A DNA stretch of 64,000 nucleotides from Nemania diffusa (Eukaryota > Ascomycota > Sordariomycetes > Xylariales > Xylariaceae): positions 2,542,001 through 2,606,000 of the forward strand of contig JBBPUQ010000009.1 in the NCBI GenBank assembly GCA_038501195.1, given 5' to 3'. The notes beneath the pieces were generated by a model. That model worked only from the letters and a program-made list of their open reading frames with translations, was not told the origin of the DNA and did no database searches. The position numbers and the translations under genes were made by a program. Below are positions 48,290 through 60,262 of this stretch, one piece after another (position 1 is the stretch's first letter; the number at the start of each line of letters is the position of its first letter).

Positions 48290-51200
48290 CTACGGGCCAA
48301 GATCCTGATGTTCGTCAAAATCTGGACTCAGCAGACCCGCTTGGACGCAAGTAGTGGCAATGAGTCGTTGATCCCCATCTAGACCTTGCTCGACTGCCTT
48401 AATCTCCTGAACAAGCATCTCACACACTTTTTCTCGCCGTTGCCGCGCATTTGGGATCATGTGAAGACCTATGCCTTTGTAACCTCCATATTTGTAGCCG
48501 ATTAAGTTTAGTAGCTCGTCCGATGTTGCTGTACTAGGCTGGATAGCAATGAATCGAGAAAACCCTAGCTCTGGATCTGGGTCACATGACTCATGTCTCT
48601 TTAACGATGGTATACACAGAATTCGAATAGCTCTGTCAACCTGAGCCGCCGAAATATGGCTTCCAACGATACCTCTTCCAACGATATCTCTATAGCGAGA
48701 ACCTTTTTCCTGTTTGACAGGATCTGCCATGATACAAGCTTTTCCGGACAACAGTATGTACATCTTGTCGAGCCTCAGATTGAGAGCCACATACAGGTCT
48801 ATGGTGTCCACCAAGGTACAAAACAATGCTGATTGTAGACCGCGCATGCGGTCAGACATAAAGACGGTGCGGAGGATAGCTACCAAATTTATCGCGACTG
48901 TCATACATTCACTAGAAATTGGCTCCTTCCAAGTAGCATAGACAAAATTAAAATAGGAATGTAATTCTTCCTTGCCCATTTTCCTTGCAACGAGAAACCT
49001 AGACCTAGTAGGTTGTTGGTCACCGCCGAATTCGAGCTGTTGAGTCATATGTTGGCATAAGATCTTCGCAAGTTTATCAACAAATGGGGCAAAATCGTCG
49101 GCGTCCATGTACACATCGTCCTTGCGCCATTGAGTTGTGTGCATAGAGACAGCTAGGACATGCGCAATGAGAGGGTCACCAGTCGTGCCTTTCAAAATGT
49201 TATCCACCCGAGAGTACATATAGGACCAGCGGCGGAAGCCAGCACACTTGGACCAAAATACCATCTCTGCAGTGTATTCACCCCCCTCCGGATCAAACCA
49301 AATGCTGTACGGTGCCCCAGAAAACTCACCCGGGCTGTGTCGTACACATAGGGAGTATAATTTATCAAGCAAGATTACGGCCGTTTGGGGATAATCGTTG
49401 TACCGTCTTATTATGAAAATGAAAAGGGCTTCGACCCGGCGTACCATGTATGTGACAGGCTCTGAGTTAGGGGGTGAGGAAAGGTGTGGGAACATAAGTG
49501 ATGGAGCAGATGCGATGTAAGCAATGCAACTTTCGCCGATTCGTTTGAATATCTCTTCGGAGCTGGATTCAAATAGTAAGCAGTTCTGATTACATAGAAA
49601 TTCGAAGGCCGATCTATGTATCCACCTCATATATTGAGTTTCGTATATGAGCATGGTAGGATACGGGTCCAGTTCTGTACATCTACGACGAATTGGGCCT
49701 TTAGATTCCAACTTAAATCGTGGGTGGTCGCTGAAGAATTTAAGTTCAGAGCATTTCCATGTAGCTTCATCTGGAACATCGTAGGTCCGTCTGATATTAC
49801 GGACTTCAAAGAGACCTGCGCTCCGGGTGATAATTTGTGTTTTCATGCGCTCGCACTCTTCTGCGAACTCTTCGTACGAATGAATTTCTTTTCTTAACAG
49901 AGATGTCGCAATTATTGCAATAGAGGCAATCTGGTCGAAATCTCCATCCATGGTGTCCACCATCATCACCTGTACATAAAAGCTCAACGATGCTCGATAA
50001 ACAGGCTCGACATCGGAGAGCATTTGCTCAAAAAGTTGAGCCATATCCCTCGGTAGCGAACGAAGGCGTTTATACATGATATCTTCGTCGTCGCCAGCTT
50101 TAGCTCCTCTTACCAGGGCATGTGTTACTACGGAAGCCCATAAGAACACGCCTTCCGCTCGCTGAACGACGCTGTCGGCTAGTGCCATGCGTTCATGCTT
50201 GGCTAAGTTTGTCTTTCCAAGAAGCTGATCCACGAACTTCTCAATGTCGCCCCAGTTTAGATCCTGGAGGCGAAGTTGCTTTACATCTCGGAACCTGTTG
50301 CTAAATTCTAGCTCTGGCCGACTAGAAATACAGGCTTTCATGTTGCCGGTGCTCTGCAACTTCTCAATGCAGTCAAGCAGATCATCGTAAGGACCTTTAT
50401 ATTCGTCTAGCCCATCGATGAAAAGGCAGAGTCTAAACCCCTTACTGGATCGCAGTGCTTCGATCAAAGTACTTAGCAGACTTTTTTCTGTCCAGGTTGG
50501 AATCCCAACGAAAGACGATAAACTTTCAGAGATACGATCTGCTATGATTGGTTGTAGGACGCAAAGTCGGTAGAGAAGACTACGCAGGAGACCTAAAACG
50601 CTATTTTGAAGCGGAGAACCGGCACGCCAGAAGAAGAACGACAAGATCTCGAGCTTGTGTCCATTACTCCAAGTGTTTAGACCTTTCCTTGTCCGTTCAT
50701 CATCAACGATGTATGCCATCAACGTGGACTTTCCAGACCCGGCTTTTCCAGATATCCAGTACGTTGAAGCATCCTCGTGCAGCCATTGCCCGAAGTTTGA
50801 CCGCTCTACGTTGGGTATCAAGTCTGAGTCTGAGTCCGAGTCTGAGTCTGAGTCTGAGTCTGAGTCCGAGTCTGAATCAGAGCCTGGGTTAGATGGCGAT
50901 CCGAATAGCCAGTCTAGAGTATGCGGCGCGGGTTCTTTGATTTCGTTCCGACGCTGGTCAATCTCAGCGAACCATAAACTCTTAAGGATATCCCTACGAA
51001 CTCTCTCTTGATCCGCTGCGGTGTGTTGGAGCTGTATGCTGTCTTGTATGCCATTCAATTTCCCAGTCACAATAGCATGATGATCTTCTCGAATTTTCCG
51101 CTGCTGAATCTGCTCCTTGACGAGCATTTGGCTGATTGAACCAATTTCTGCAAAATTCCTGCTTTGCAACTCTGCCAGGAGGTTGATAGAAGGTCTGCCA

Positions 51201-51828
51201 TTATAGTTAGCGCCAACAATCCAAAGGCTCCCGTGTTCTCCCACTTGTCAATGCTTACAGCAGCTTCTCGGTTATCATTTGGTTTAAAGTGTCTTGGTCC
51301 TTTTTAAGGGAGTCATAAAGCTGTTTTATCTGCTTTCCTTTTCTAATCGCGCGGTAAGTCGCTCGTATAGCGCTTTTACCCCCCTTACAATCGCGGACAT
51401 ATTCAAGGAGATTTAGGAGTTCATCGGCCGTCTGTGTGCACTTCGCTGTAAGTTTATACACTGGGTCAATGGATCCGGGGGGAGCAGCCGTATATCTGAG
51501 GCTGGCTCTCAGACTTTGGGCAAGTCGAATATTGTCCTCTAGTTGCTTATTTTCTTCCGTAGCGGATTTAGCGCTCTTTTGTATCTCTTGAAAGGTGTTG
51601 TATGCTTTGACTGTAGTGCCTCTTGTTAGCCATAAACTTTTATGATTAGCGAGCTAGATTTAGAAGCATCTACAAGCCCGGCAGCGAGGCAGACTAGGCT
51701 ACCAATACATATGTAGGCCGTATGTTCAATGTAAAATCGGAACTGGGCTGACTAATGGAACACTGACTAGCGACGTCGAAGAATTGGAAAGCAGCCGCAG
51801 CTACTCCCACAGCTGATACTGGGTCCAT
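48290..51828 (-). CDS. NACHT-domain STAND/NLR-like protein, 1115 aa
   Basis: Three exons: 51828-51764, 51636-51259 and 51194-48290; phases close to 1116 codons. Intron 2 (51195-51258) runs GTAAGC…GGCAG with CTAAC. Intron 1 (51637-51763, GTGTTC…AAAAG) is less certain. The N-terminus MDPVSAVGVAAAAFQFFDVA is typical of a fungal NLR-type N-terminal helical domain. A linker with ten consecutive Ser-Asp pairs (residues 253-272) precedes the NTPase. Walker A is GKAGSGKST (297-305) and Walker B LCLFIDGLDE (403-412). The long C-terminal part is helical and has no WD40, ankyrin or TPR repeats visible, so it looks like the repeat-less class. Fungal NACHT proteins act in heterokaryon incompatibility and other self/non-self responses; a specific role here is inferred. 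Confidence 0.88.
50822..50881 (-). repeat. Hexanucleotide microsatellite encoding (Ser-Asp)10
   Basis: Ten hexamers of GTCTGA/GTCCGA (the last ATCAGA) on the + strand encode ten Ser-Asp dipeptides in the NACHT protein just before its NTPase. The repeat is near-perfect, with CCG at two units. It stays in frame with any unit gain or loss, so length can vary without breaking the protein. Confidence 0.93.
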
Positions 51829-52188
51829 AATCGTCGGAAGCGGGGAAACCTTTGATGATTGTTTTATAAAGGGGGAGGAAAGAAAATTATGAAGCAAGTT
51901 ACTGCCTAGATGTGACTTTGCGGAGATGGAAGAGGGGCATACGAGCTATAAGTTCGCTAATATGCATCTGTTTGATTACCAACATGTTTGGCCTGGGGTT
52001 ACAGTTACATTCAATAGTTCGGCTGTACTTAAATTGGGATGTTTACAGAGGCAGTGTTATGGAACAGCCATGTTCTACTGAGCTCAGCCCCTCTCTAAAT
52101 CTGTTAGATTCAGGCGCATGGCTACCTGGTTGGAGATACTCACGCAGGGAAAGCGGATCGCCAACTCTATGGATGTATCATAGTTATA
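51829..52188. other. Intergenic, 0.36 kb, between two minus-strand genes
   Basis: Promoter side of the NACHT gene and 3' side of the hydroxylase. A 102-codon plus-strand frame (51912-52220) overlaps the hydroxylase 3' end and has no motif, so it is not called. Nothing else of note. Confidence 0.5.
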
Positions 52189-53717
52189 TTAAGCCTTTGA
52201 GCCCGGCTCCATCACCCTAGCTCGACTACTGACCAGCGGGCTGTCAGGCCCCAGATTCGCAATGTCATGCGCATCCAAACAAGCTTGTCGACTCAATAAA
52301 ACGGCCTCATGAGTTCTCTGGCGCATCTCCGTCTCGAAGTCTTCGAGTGCCTGGCGTTTTGTTTTCGAGCCACTGTACCACAACTTGAGCTGCTCTTTGA
52401 GCTTACTCGCGTCCAATAACCCATGATTTGCGGCCTCCCCGCGATCTATATCGAATTAGTGATTAGCATATGGCGCCCGAAGACTTTTGTCATATATGCA
52501 TAGACAGACGTACACATGGTCATGGGATGCGCAGCGTCGCCTAGCAAAGTGACCAACCCGTTACCTTCCCACTCCATCGTCGGCCACTGCATTAATCGGA
52601 GTTAGTTATTGTCTTTTGAGTAAGTGTAGTAGGCAAGTGTAAGCTCCCAGAACATGACCGTAGCCCAAAAAGGGGCTATCCTAGGCCCCTATACTATAAA
52701 ACTCGCCCAAACGAGAAGATAGTAGTTCCGAGGATTACTCACATCAGCTAGCTTGATCTCCCGCACACGAGTATCATCAGGCAAACCCTCAAAAGCGCGC
52801 CGCAAAACCCCATGAAACCCCGTCCCGCGCCGCACAATCTCCTTCACCCTCGCCAGCCTCTCTTGGTCCGTGGCCGGGACCTCGTCCCCCGGCCCCCTCG
52901 CCAACCAGCTGAAGTTGACCTGCGCCTCGTAGTGCGGCCGCGCCGACCCGGTGCTGCCATTCGTCTCCGGGGTCGAGAGCACGGAAAACCACAAGAAGTC
53001 GCCGGTGGCGGGGTGCGCGCCCTGGAAAAAGAGCGGGTCGATCGCCCGCAGGGGCCGGATTTCCTCCTCGGGGAACGCCGCCGTAAGCCCCATGAAGCGC
53101 ACCGGCAGAGGGCGCAGCGCGGCCGCCTCCGCGCCGAGGAGGAGCGCGCGCGCGTTGCTGCTGCTGCCGTCGGCGGCGATTAGCATGGCGCCGCGGGCGG
53201 AGGTGCCGTCCGCGAACCCGACGGTGACCCCGTCTCCGGAGGCGTCGGGCGCGAAAGACGAGAGGGTTTTGCCCCAGTGGATCTCGAGGCCCGAGGCGAG
53301 CAGGGCGCGGAACTTCCCGCGGATGATGCGCTTGCGCGGGTTAGGCGGGATGACGAAGCGGGGCTTCAGCGTCTCGAGGTCGAGGAAGAGGAAGCGGCCT
53401 GTGTCTGGTTGTCATGAAAACTTACGTTAGATGGCTTTGTGGCTGGGGGGTTTGGTTTCCGGACCTTGGCGTCCCTGCTCGGGGTCGACTTGCACCTCGT
53501 CGATCCGGGAGAATAAGTCAGCCGGCAGGCAGCTCTCGAGAGCGTGCAATGCCCAGTGGATTGTGATTCCCCATCCGGCTGATCTGTAGTCAAGGTTCTC
53601 ATCGCGTTCGAAGAGTTCAAAGGGGATTCCTTCCTTTTTGAGGGCTTGCGCAAGTGTTAACCCGACTATGCCTGCGCCAACGATGATGATGGGCTGTGCG
53701 CTGTTGGAGGGCTCCAT
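52189..53717 (-). CDS. FAD-dependent aromatic-type hydroxylase, 412 aa
   Basis: Four exons: 53717-53465, 53398-52743, 52586-52514 and 52445-52189; phases close to 413 codons. Introns are GTCCGG…ACACAG (66 bp, branch CTAAC), GTGAGT…TGCAG (156 bp) and GTACGT…TATAG (68 bp). The N-terminal FAD motif IIIVGAGIVGLTLAQAL carries G14-x-G16-x2-G19. The middle has LIAADGSSS, matching the DG motif, and the C-terminal FAD loop is G319-D320-A-A-H-P-M325. These are the marks of group A flavoprotein monooxygenases such as salicylate hydroxylase and related fungal enzymes, which use NAD(P)H and O2 to hydroxylate aromatics. Substrate unknown. Exon 2 is notably G+C-rich compared with the flanks. It is divergent from the MFS permease 591 bp away, which suggests a shared substrate. 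Confidence 0.9.
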
Positions 53718-54308
53718 ATGTAGTTTAGAGGGAGGGCATGTGAATATTCTAATTGATATAGGGTACCATGACGATTATCATATTGCCTTAAAGTAGGTCT
53801 TAGCATTGCTCTACCCTGATATATAGAACAGTATGACCGTGGGACAAGGTGATACTGTTCGAGTGATTAATAATCTCCCATTTGAGAATAATGGGGCCAA
53901 TACTGAGATATCGCAGATGCATCTACATAGATAATGCGCAAACCTACATAGCGTAGGCTGCTATACATTCGTCCTATAGGATAACGGAGAAAAGGATGTT
54001 GGGTCACGTTGTCAGCCCATACTAGCCATATTGGCAGAGACTACCATGACCGTCTTACGTCGAGGTACTCTATACGAACTTGGCGTTAAGGCTTACCACA
54101 TGAAAAAAAATAGTCCTTATGCGACATTATATTATACTCCTTTGTAGGTTTCCACTTGGGGTTTATACTTCAGCTATCTACAAGTCGTTCGATAGAGAAG
54201 AAAAAAAGGGAATCACTGCACAAGGCGACGGGAATCGTATCGAATTTTATTTCCTTGGACAGTGAAGGCGAGAATAGTGTACGACCCTGTTGAATACCTC
54301 ACTGAACG
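53718..54308. promoter_or_regulatory. Bidirectional promoter of hydroxylase and permease
   Basis: 591 bp separate the two divergent start codons. The 5' half is A+T-rich (about 53740-53900). The 3' half has an A-run (AAAAAAAA at about 54102-54109) and AAGAAAAAAAGGG at about 54199-54211. I did not find a clear palindromic Zn2Cys6 site (CGG-Nx-CCG). Co-regulation is inferred from layout only. Confidence 0.5.
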
Positions 54309-55754
54309 ATGCTCGCCTCCGATGGGGGGACGACGGGGGTGAGCGATGGGGTGAACGATAGAGTGCTCTACCGTAAGATCGATGCCCGCATTCTTCCCCT
54401 CATGTTCGCGGCGTATTTCCTGCAGTTCCTCGATAAAGTTCTCATCAACTACGCCAACATCATGGGCTTGCAAGAAGACTTACACATGCACGGGCAGCAG
54501 TTTAATTGGCTGGCGACGGCCTTCTTCATTGCGTACAGTGTTGCTGAATTTCCACAAGGCTGGTTGCTCCAAAAGTTCCCGCCGGCAACAGTATTAGGGG
54601 TGAATGTCTTTATATGGGGTGTACTGGTAAGTTCCACGGCCGCCTGTCAGAACTTTGCGAGTTTGGTGGCCGTGAGGACTTTGCTGGGCATCTTTGAGGC
54701 TGTCATTACTCCAGCATTGATATTGATCACCAGTCAGTGGTACACACGGCGGGAGAGCACACCGCGGTTTGGGCTTTGGTATTGTGGATTAGGCGCGGGC
54801 CAAATCGTCGGTGGACTTGTCTCTTTCGCGGCACAACATGGGCCTAGGGGAACATCGTTCTCTGGCTGGCGTATTATGTTTGTGGCTGTGGGACTCTTCA
54901 ACCTTATCATAGCCGTGCTGATTCTCCTCTTGCTACCGAATGCACCCGAAACCGCCTCCTGGCTAACTGAGGCGGAGAAGATACGCATCCGTGAAAGGCT
55001 GGCTCTTGACCAGGCTGGCACCGGGAAGAAAGTGTTCCGAAAGATGGCGCTGGTTGAGGCCCTACTCGACACACACGTATGGATTCTTTTCGTACTGACG
55101 GTCCTGACCGTTATTCCTTCAGGTGTCATCACGACTTTTAGCGCGACGCTCATTAGAGGCTTCGGGTATGACTCCAAAACCGCTGCCCTCCTCAATATTC
55201 CTTCTGGCGCCGTTTCAATTATCGCCACATTGGGTTGTACTTATGCCATCCTGATTAATTTCCCGCGATGGCTTAGCATAGTGCTCCTCATCGTGCCAAC
55301 CCTGATCGGTGCTGGTTTACTGTCATTCTACAACGGTGGCAAAGCTGGCGTTCTTACGGGGATCTACCTCATTAATTTCGTCGTGGCGCCGCTAGCACTA
55401 ATATATGCTCTAGCTGGCGTCAATACCCAAGGATACACAAAGAAAATAGCCGTAAATGCGGCCGTGGCAATCGGTTTCGGGGTTGCAAACATCATCGGCC
55501 CTCAGACGTTCCTGAGCTGGGAGGCGCCAGGATATATCAGTGCCAAGATCACTATTTTCGCGGTGAACGGGGCCGCCATTGTCGTGGCGGTTATGCTGCG
55601 ACTGTTGTATGGATGGCGGAATAAACAGCGGATTAAAGAGAGGCAGGCCGAACTTAACGCTCTTAGTAGTGGACGTATAGATATTCGAGCGCTTGAAAAG
55701 TTAGAAGGAGAAGACACAGATATTCAGAACAAGGCTTTTGTTTATGTCTATTAG
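54309..55754 (+). CDS. MFS permease, anion:cation symporter (Dal5/allantoate) type, 481 aa
   Basis: One exon from ATG 54309 to the stop at 55752-55754. The hydropathy pattern fits 12 membrane helices with a longer central loop (about residues 210-255, WLTEAEKIRIRERL…). The N-terminal block ARILPLMFAAYFLQFLDK and the helix-4 region FEAVITPALILITSQWYTRRE are family marks. The latter is the typical EAxxxP-x-W-Y-x2-RE of the ACS family, which carries organic anions, vitamins, allantoate or ureides by proton symport at the plasma membrane. The second half continues PSGVITTFSATLIRGFGY and ends with a hydrophilic cytosolic tail. The substrate is unknown; the divergent FAD hydroxylase hints at an aromatic or carboxylate substrate. 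Confidence 0.92.
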   Translation: MLASDGGTTGVSDGVNDRVLYRKIDARILPLMFAAYFLQFLDKVLINYANIMGLQEDLHMHGQQFNWLATAFFIAYSVAEFPQGWLLQKFPPATVLGVNVFIWGVLVSSTAACQNFASLVAVRTLLGIFEAVITPALILITSQWYTRRESTPRFGLWYCGLGAGQIVGGLVSFAAQHGPRGTSFSGWRIMFVAVGLFNLIIAVLILLLLPNAPETASWLTEAEKIRIRERLALDQAGTGKKVFRKMALVEALLDTHVWILFVLTVLTVIPSGVITTFSATLIRGFGYDSKTAALLNIPSGAVSIIATLGCTYAILINFPRWLSIVLLIVPTLIGAGLLSFYNGGKAGVLTGIYLINFVVAPLALIYALAGVNTQGYTKKIAVNAAVAIGFGVANIIGPQTFLSWEAPGYISAKITIFAVNGAAIVVAVMLRLLYGWRNKQRIKERQAELNALSSGRIDIRALEKLEGEDTDIQNKAFVYVY

Positions 55755-55896
55755 TTTAGAATGTCGGTGATTGAGGGGGACGACGGGTTTGCTCTGAGCA
55801 ATCGAGTGGTATTTCGAATTTAGAAGTGTTTATATTTGTTTGATAAACAATGAATACGAGTGTGCTCATCTAAGAGCTAGCAATGCCGGATTCGCT

Positions 55897-57309
55897 CTAT
55901 ATTTGCCGAATCTCCTTTCCGACCATTTCTGGGCGCTCAACTTCCCACTCGTCCCTCAATATAGCAAATGTCAAGTCACTGACTAATAAACTTTGTCCCA
56001 GACTCCAAACCAATGTGATGGCATAGAAGAAATTGGCATTGCCACTACCAGCATAGATCCAGAGATAATAGAAAGCAGGACCTAGGAATGCCGAATAGAG
56101 AATCGTCGATGCGGCAAAAAAGGTATATCGCATGAGGGGAAATATGTGCCGAAACAAAGGTATCACAGCTAAGGATAAGCTGATGTCTGCAATACTAGGG
56201 TAAGGCTTGAAGATACTGAAGATACCGAGTAGGATGGTGAGTACGGCGAGGGGCTGTGAACGGATACGTATTGAAAGCCCGCCCACATACGAAGAGAGAT
56301 GTAACCAGAACACGCCTAAGAAGAAGGACCTAAAACTATCAAACATCTCGACGAAGAAGTACCACCAGAGTCCCACATTGGGAGTTAGGTCCGTGAGCGT
56401 GAGCTGGGTGCCGTATGTTGCAGTGAAGAACTCCCACGAGCCAGTCAGGAGGTACGATATGCCAAAGAGCAGCGAGAGAGATGCTGTGACGCTGGCAACC
56501 GCAGCGCCAGCGAACTGCAGAGAGGGCATTTTATTTGATGGATGTTGCCGATCATAGGCAAGCAGAGCCAAGGGCGGGAGTAGAAGAATCGGGTACATGG
56601 AGAGATATGCGGCAAAGGAGAGGGCGAGCATCGACGTCAGGGGGTTTCCAGAAATGGCCTTGGCGGTGGCATGAAGAATGGCGCAGGTCGTGAACACATT
56701 TGTCGGCCGACCTAAACATGTGGCAATAGTGAAGGGGTTAAAGAGAAAACTGTGGCTTGTTAGCAAGCATAGTCACAGCTCGGATAACACGGCGCATGCG
56801 CATCTCTACTTACATGGCCGCAACCATATAACCACTCCATTTCCTGTCCTTGCGCGACGACGTAAACAACTTTGATGCTGCGGCCTCGCCCGACTCTGCG
56901 ATTTTGTAGAGAGCATCGGCGCTTGCTACGTCGACCAGGATGTAGAGAAGGTATGTGAAAAAGGGGTATGTCGAGGGATCGGGGAGGAGGGAGAAGAGCG
57001 GCAACAGGAGAGGCGCCTGGTGGTAGATACCGCCGTCGTACGGGGAGACATTGTGGTTGTATAAGAATAGGCCTTCTTGCACTAGATGCAATGCAGCATT
57101 AGCATTGATTGATCTTTCTCGCACACTGACTGCAACAGACAAAGTGCCGTCTTACATCGCTTGAAGCTCGTAACGGGTGTCGACACCTCAACACGGCTGG
57201 TCAGGAGGTCCGGTAGAGCGGGAAAGAAGGTGAATAGTGCAAGTCGGAGGGCGGCAGCGGCCCCGTAGAGACCAGCTGTATCCTCGAAACCCATTTTACC
57301 GACGCTCAT
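55897..57309 (-). CDS. GAB1: GPI transamidase subunit PIG-U/Gab1, 424 aa
   Basis: Three exons: 57309-57156, 57081-56814 and 56749-55897; phases close to 425 codons. Introns are GTAAGA…TCTAG (74 bp) and GTAAGT…CACAG (64 bp). The spliced joins restore family sequence: SFKR|LQEGLFLYNHNVSPYDGG and YMVAAI|FLFNPFTIATCLGRPT. The protein is polytopic, with many hydrophobic segments, and acts in the endoplasmic reticulum membrane. There it is part of the complex that attaches GPI anchors to proteins. A second in-frame ATG at 57294 (context AAAATGG, MGFEDTAGL) is an equally likely start and would remove five residues. The C-terminus ends EWEVERPEMVGKEIRQI. It is divergent from NOP7. Confidence 0.93.
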
Positions 57310-57854
57310 ATCGAGCTTCCATCGTAGAGAGACAGACGGCTGAATTGGCGACGTGATCTAGTAGGCACTGTCAGGGTAGTGTGAAATGTGAAATACTTAT
57401 GTCGCCGTATGTAAGTGACAGCTGTATGGTACCTAATATCGTGGACATTGGCATATCCCGTACGGGATCCGGCATGAAGACCCGCTACCTACATGTATGC
57501 CTATTGTTGGGTGCCTAGGTTACACTGCCCATCGCCAATCGACAAATACGACCTCGACGACTTATCGATAAAGACACATCCCCGGAAATTGAAATTAGCT
57601 AGGCCTATTATAGAATAGCTAGTAGTTTTAGTCTGTCTGCCTAGCAAAGCGGTCAAGGTTGGCAAGTGTGGCATCCTAGAGCGCAAAGGGAAAAAAAAGT
57701 TGAAGGCCCCGCCAAAATATTCTGTTATCGATTGATGCATCAGTTGCTCAGGTGTTGCTTGGTATCTCATGAAATTTCCTGCCGACATCCTAATCATCTT
57801 TACCCTGCGAAATCGGGACTTTCAACCAACCACGATCCTAATTGAGCCTTCACC
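57310..57854. promoter_or_regulatory. Divergent promoter, PIG-U / pescadillo
   Basis: 545 bp between two housekeeping genes read in opposite directions. A 98-codon minus frame (57501-57797) has no motif and is not called. One CCTAGGTTA-like word sits at about 57513. No other clear signal. Confidence 0.5.
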
Positions 57855-59966
57855 ATGGGTAGGATAAAGAAGAAGGGCGAGGCGGGTAACGCTAAAAATT
57901 ACATTACCCGCACACAAGCCGTCAAGAAGCTGCAGATCAGTCTCCCAGACTTTCGAAAGCTGTGCATATGGAAAGGGTAAGTAAGAGATTCGGTCTCATG
58001 TTATTGCTGTCGCGATGCATGCTTCGACTCTCCTTCTCTCTATTGGATTTTGATGCGAATATTCTAACCTTCCGACAGTATCTTCCCTCGAGAGCCAAGG
58101 AATAGAAAGAAGGCATCCAAAAGCTCTACCGCCTCGACAACCTTTTACTATGCGAAAGATATCCAATTTCTTCTGCACGAGCCCTTGTTACAAAAGTTCC
58201 GAGAACAGAAGAGCCTCGAGAAGAAGATCTCCAAAGCCCTTGGACGTGGTGATGTGAGCGATGCGAGCCGACTCGAGCGCAATGCTTCTAGACCGGAGAA
58301 GACTGGTAAACCGCGGTACACCCTCGACAATGTCATTCGAGACCGCTACCCGACCTTCGTCGATGCTCTGCGCGACCTCGACGATTGCCTCTCCATGCTC
58401 TTTCTATTTGCAAACCTCCCTTCCACCTCGTCAGTGCCCGCTAAGATGATCGCTCGCTGCGAGCGCCTGTGTCTCGAGTTTCAACACTACATCATTGTCT
58501 CGCAGAGCTTGCGCAAGTCTTTCCTCTCGATTAAGGGTATATACTATCAAGCAAATATTCAAGGCGAGGACATATTATGGCTCGCTCCTTACAAGTTTAA
58601 CCAGCGCGTTGTTGGCGATGTCGATTTCAGGATCATGGGCACGTTTGTTGAATTTTACATGACTCTTCTCGGCTTTGTTAATTTTAGATTATACACATCC
58701 GTTGGCCTAAAGTACCCGCCTAAATTTGACCAAAGCAAGGATAACGAAGCTGCCGAGCTCGGAGCTTTCAAACTCGAGGGCAGCCATGCTGCCACCGTTT
58801 CGAGCGAACCGGCTCAGCTGACAAGCGGTGATTCTACCGCTCAACCCGACCCCAAAACCCAAGCTGAGGTGAATAAGCTCATTCGGCAGATGAAGGGCGC
58901 CGCAGTTGAGGGAGATCAGACCGAAACTGCTCCGGAAGAGGATGAAGCGACCGATGCTATAGACAAGTTCGAGCCAGCCGCACCAGGTGGCGATGTTCTA
59001 CCTCAGCCTACATATTCGGGTAATGAGCCAGGGTCGTTATTTGCGAACTGTACCTTTTATTTATCTCGGGAAACTCCTAGGCAGCCATTAGAGTTCATTC
59101 TACGAGCGTTCGGATGCAAGCGGATTGGCTGGGACTCCGTCTTAGGCGAGGGCGCATACACGACAAATGAACTCGACTCATCTATCACTCACCATATCGT
59201 CGACCGTCCGGTCGTTCAAGCCGCCACGGAAGACGATGAGGGCGGTGAAGACAACCAGACCTCGCAGAAACTGGCGCCCAATCAAAGGATACCGGGGCGT
59301 ATCTACGTACAGCCACAATGGGTTTGGGATAGTGCCAATGATGAAGAATTGAAGCGGCCAGACGAATATGCGCCGGGTGCTCAATTACCGCCTCATTTGA
59401 GCCCATTCGTGCAGAATACGCAAGGCGCATACGATCCAACATTACCGCTCAAAGACCAGGAGCCTGAAGGAGAAGCCCTCGAGGATAGCGACGAAGAGGT
59501 CGACGAAGATGAAGAAGACAGCCTGGCTGTTAAGAAACCTATAGCTGCTGCTGATGGGATGGACGTTGACGTGTCAGATGACGAGGATGGTGAAGCTGAC
59601 GATGGTTCCTTTGGAGGTTTCTCTGAGGATGAGGAATCGGCCGAAAAGAACGAAGATGAAGAGGATGAAGAAGAATCGGAGGAGCTTCGGAATCAACAAG
59701 AACTCGAGGCCGAACTCAGCGGCAAGCCAGTCAAGCAGACAAAGGTGAATGCTAGGTCCCAGAAATTAGAGGCTAAGAAGAAGTTAGCGCAGAAGGCCAA
59801 AGAAGAGGCGGAAGACATTGAGAGAGCTAAGGGAATGCTGAGCAAGAAGAAGCGGAAATTGTTTGAGCAGATGCAATACACTAACAATAAAAAGAGTGCT
59901 GAGGATCAAAAACTCCGGGCAAAGAGGAGAAAGCTAGAGAAACAGAAGGCACAGGCAAAGGCGTAA
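57855..59966 (+). CDS. NOP7: Pescadillo homolog (NOP7), 669 aa
   Basis: Two exons, 57855-57976 and 58079-59966. The 102-bp intron runs GTAAGT…GACAG, with a CTAAC branch site just before the acceptor. Phases close to 670 codons. The N-terminus [19 protein letters not shown] and [21 protein letters not shown] are classic pescadillo blocks. A BRCT domain follows at about residues 355-490 (from [17 protein letters not shown] to [17 protein letters not shown]). The C-terminus has acidic runs ([24 protein letters not shown]) and a Lys-rich coiled coil. NOP7 works with Erb1 and Ytm1 (PeBoW) in 27S pre-rRNA processing and 60S assembly in the nucleolus. Length and layout are typical. Confidence 0.97.
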
Positions 59967-60262
59967 GGAGGAACTGTTTGTTAGACTGAGCTGTTTATAA
60001 TACCACATCAAAATATTGCATCAATGTCAATACCATAATTATATGATAAAATACTAGCTGACTACCTGATGTCCCACTTTGTTGAGAGATTAGACAGTTT
60101 GTGCTGCAAAACTGGTGTAAGTAAGTGCAGGTTGGAATCTTTTTTTTTTTCCGAAAATAAACTGGCAAACCCACAATTGAGAGAAGCTTTTTCGCCTCGC
60201 GTTTCACTCTCATTTCATATCTCCAACTCAACTCTGCTTAGGTATATTTCATCACTGGCAAC

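Noticed and set aside
50822..50881. CRISPR-like regular repeat
   Set aside because: Contiguous hexamers without spacers inside a eukaryotic coding exon; it is a microsatellite.
57501..57797. 98-codon minus-strand frame between PIG-U and NOP7
   Set aside because: It lies in a divergent promoter region and has no motif.
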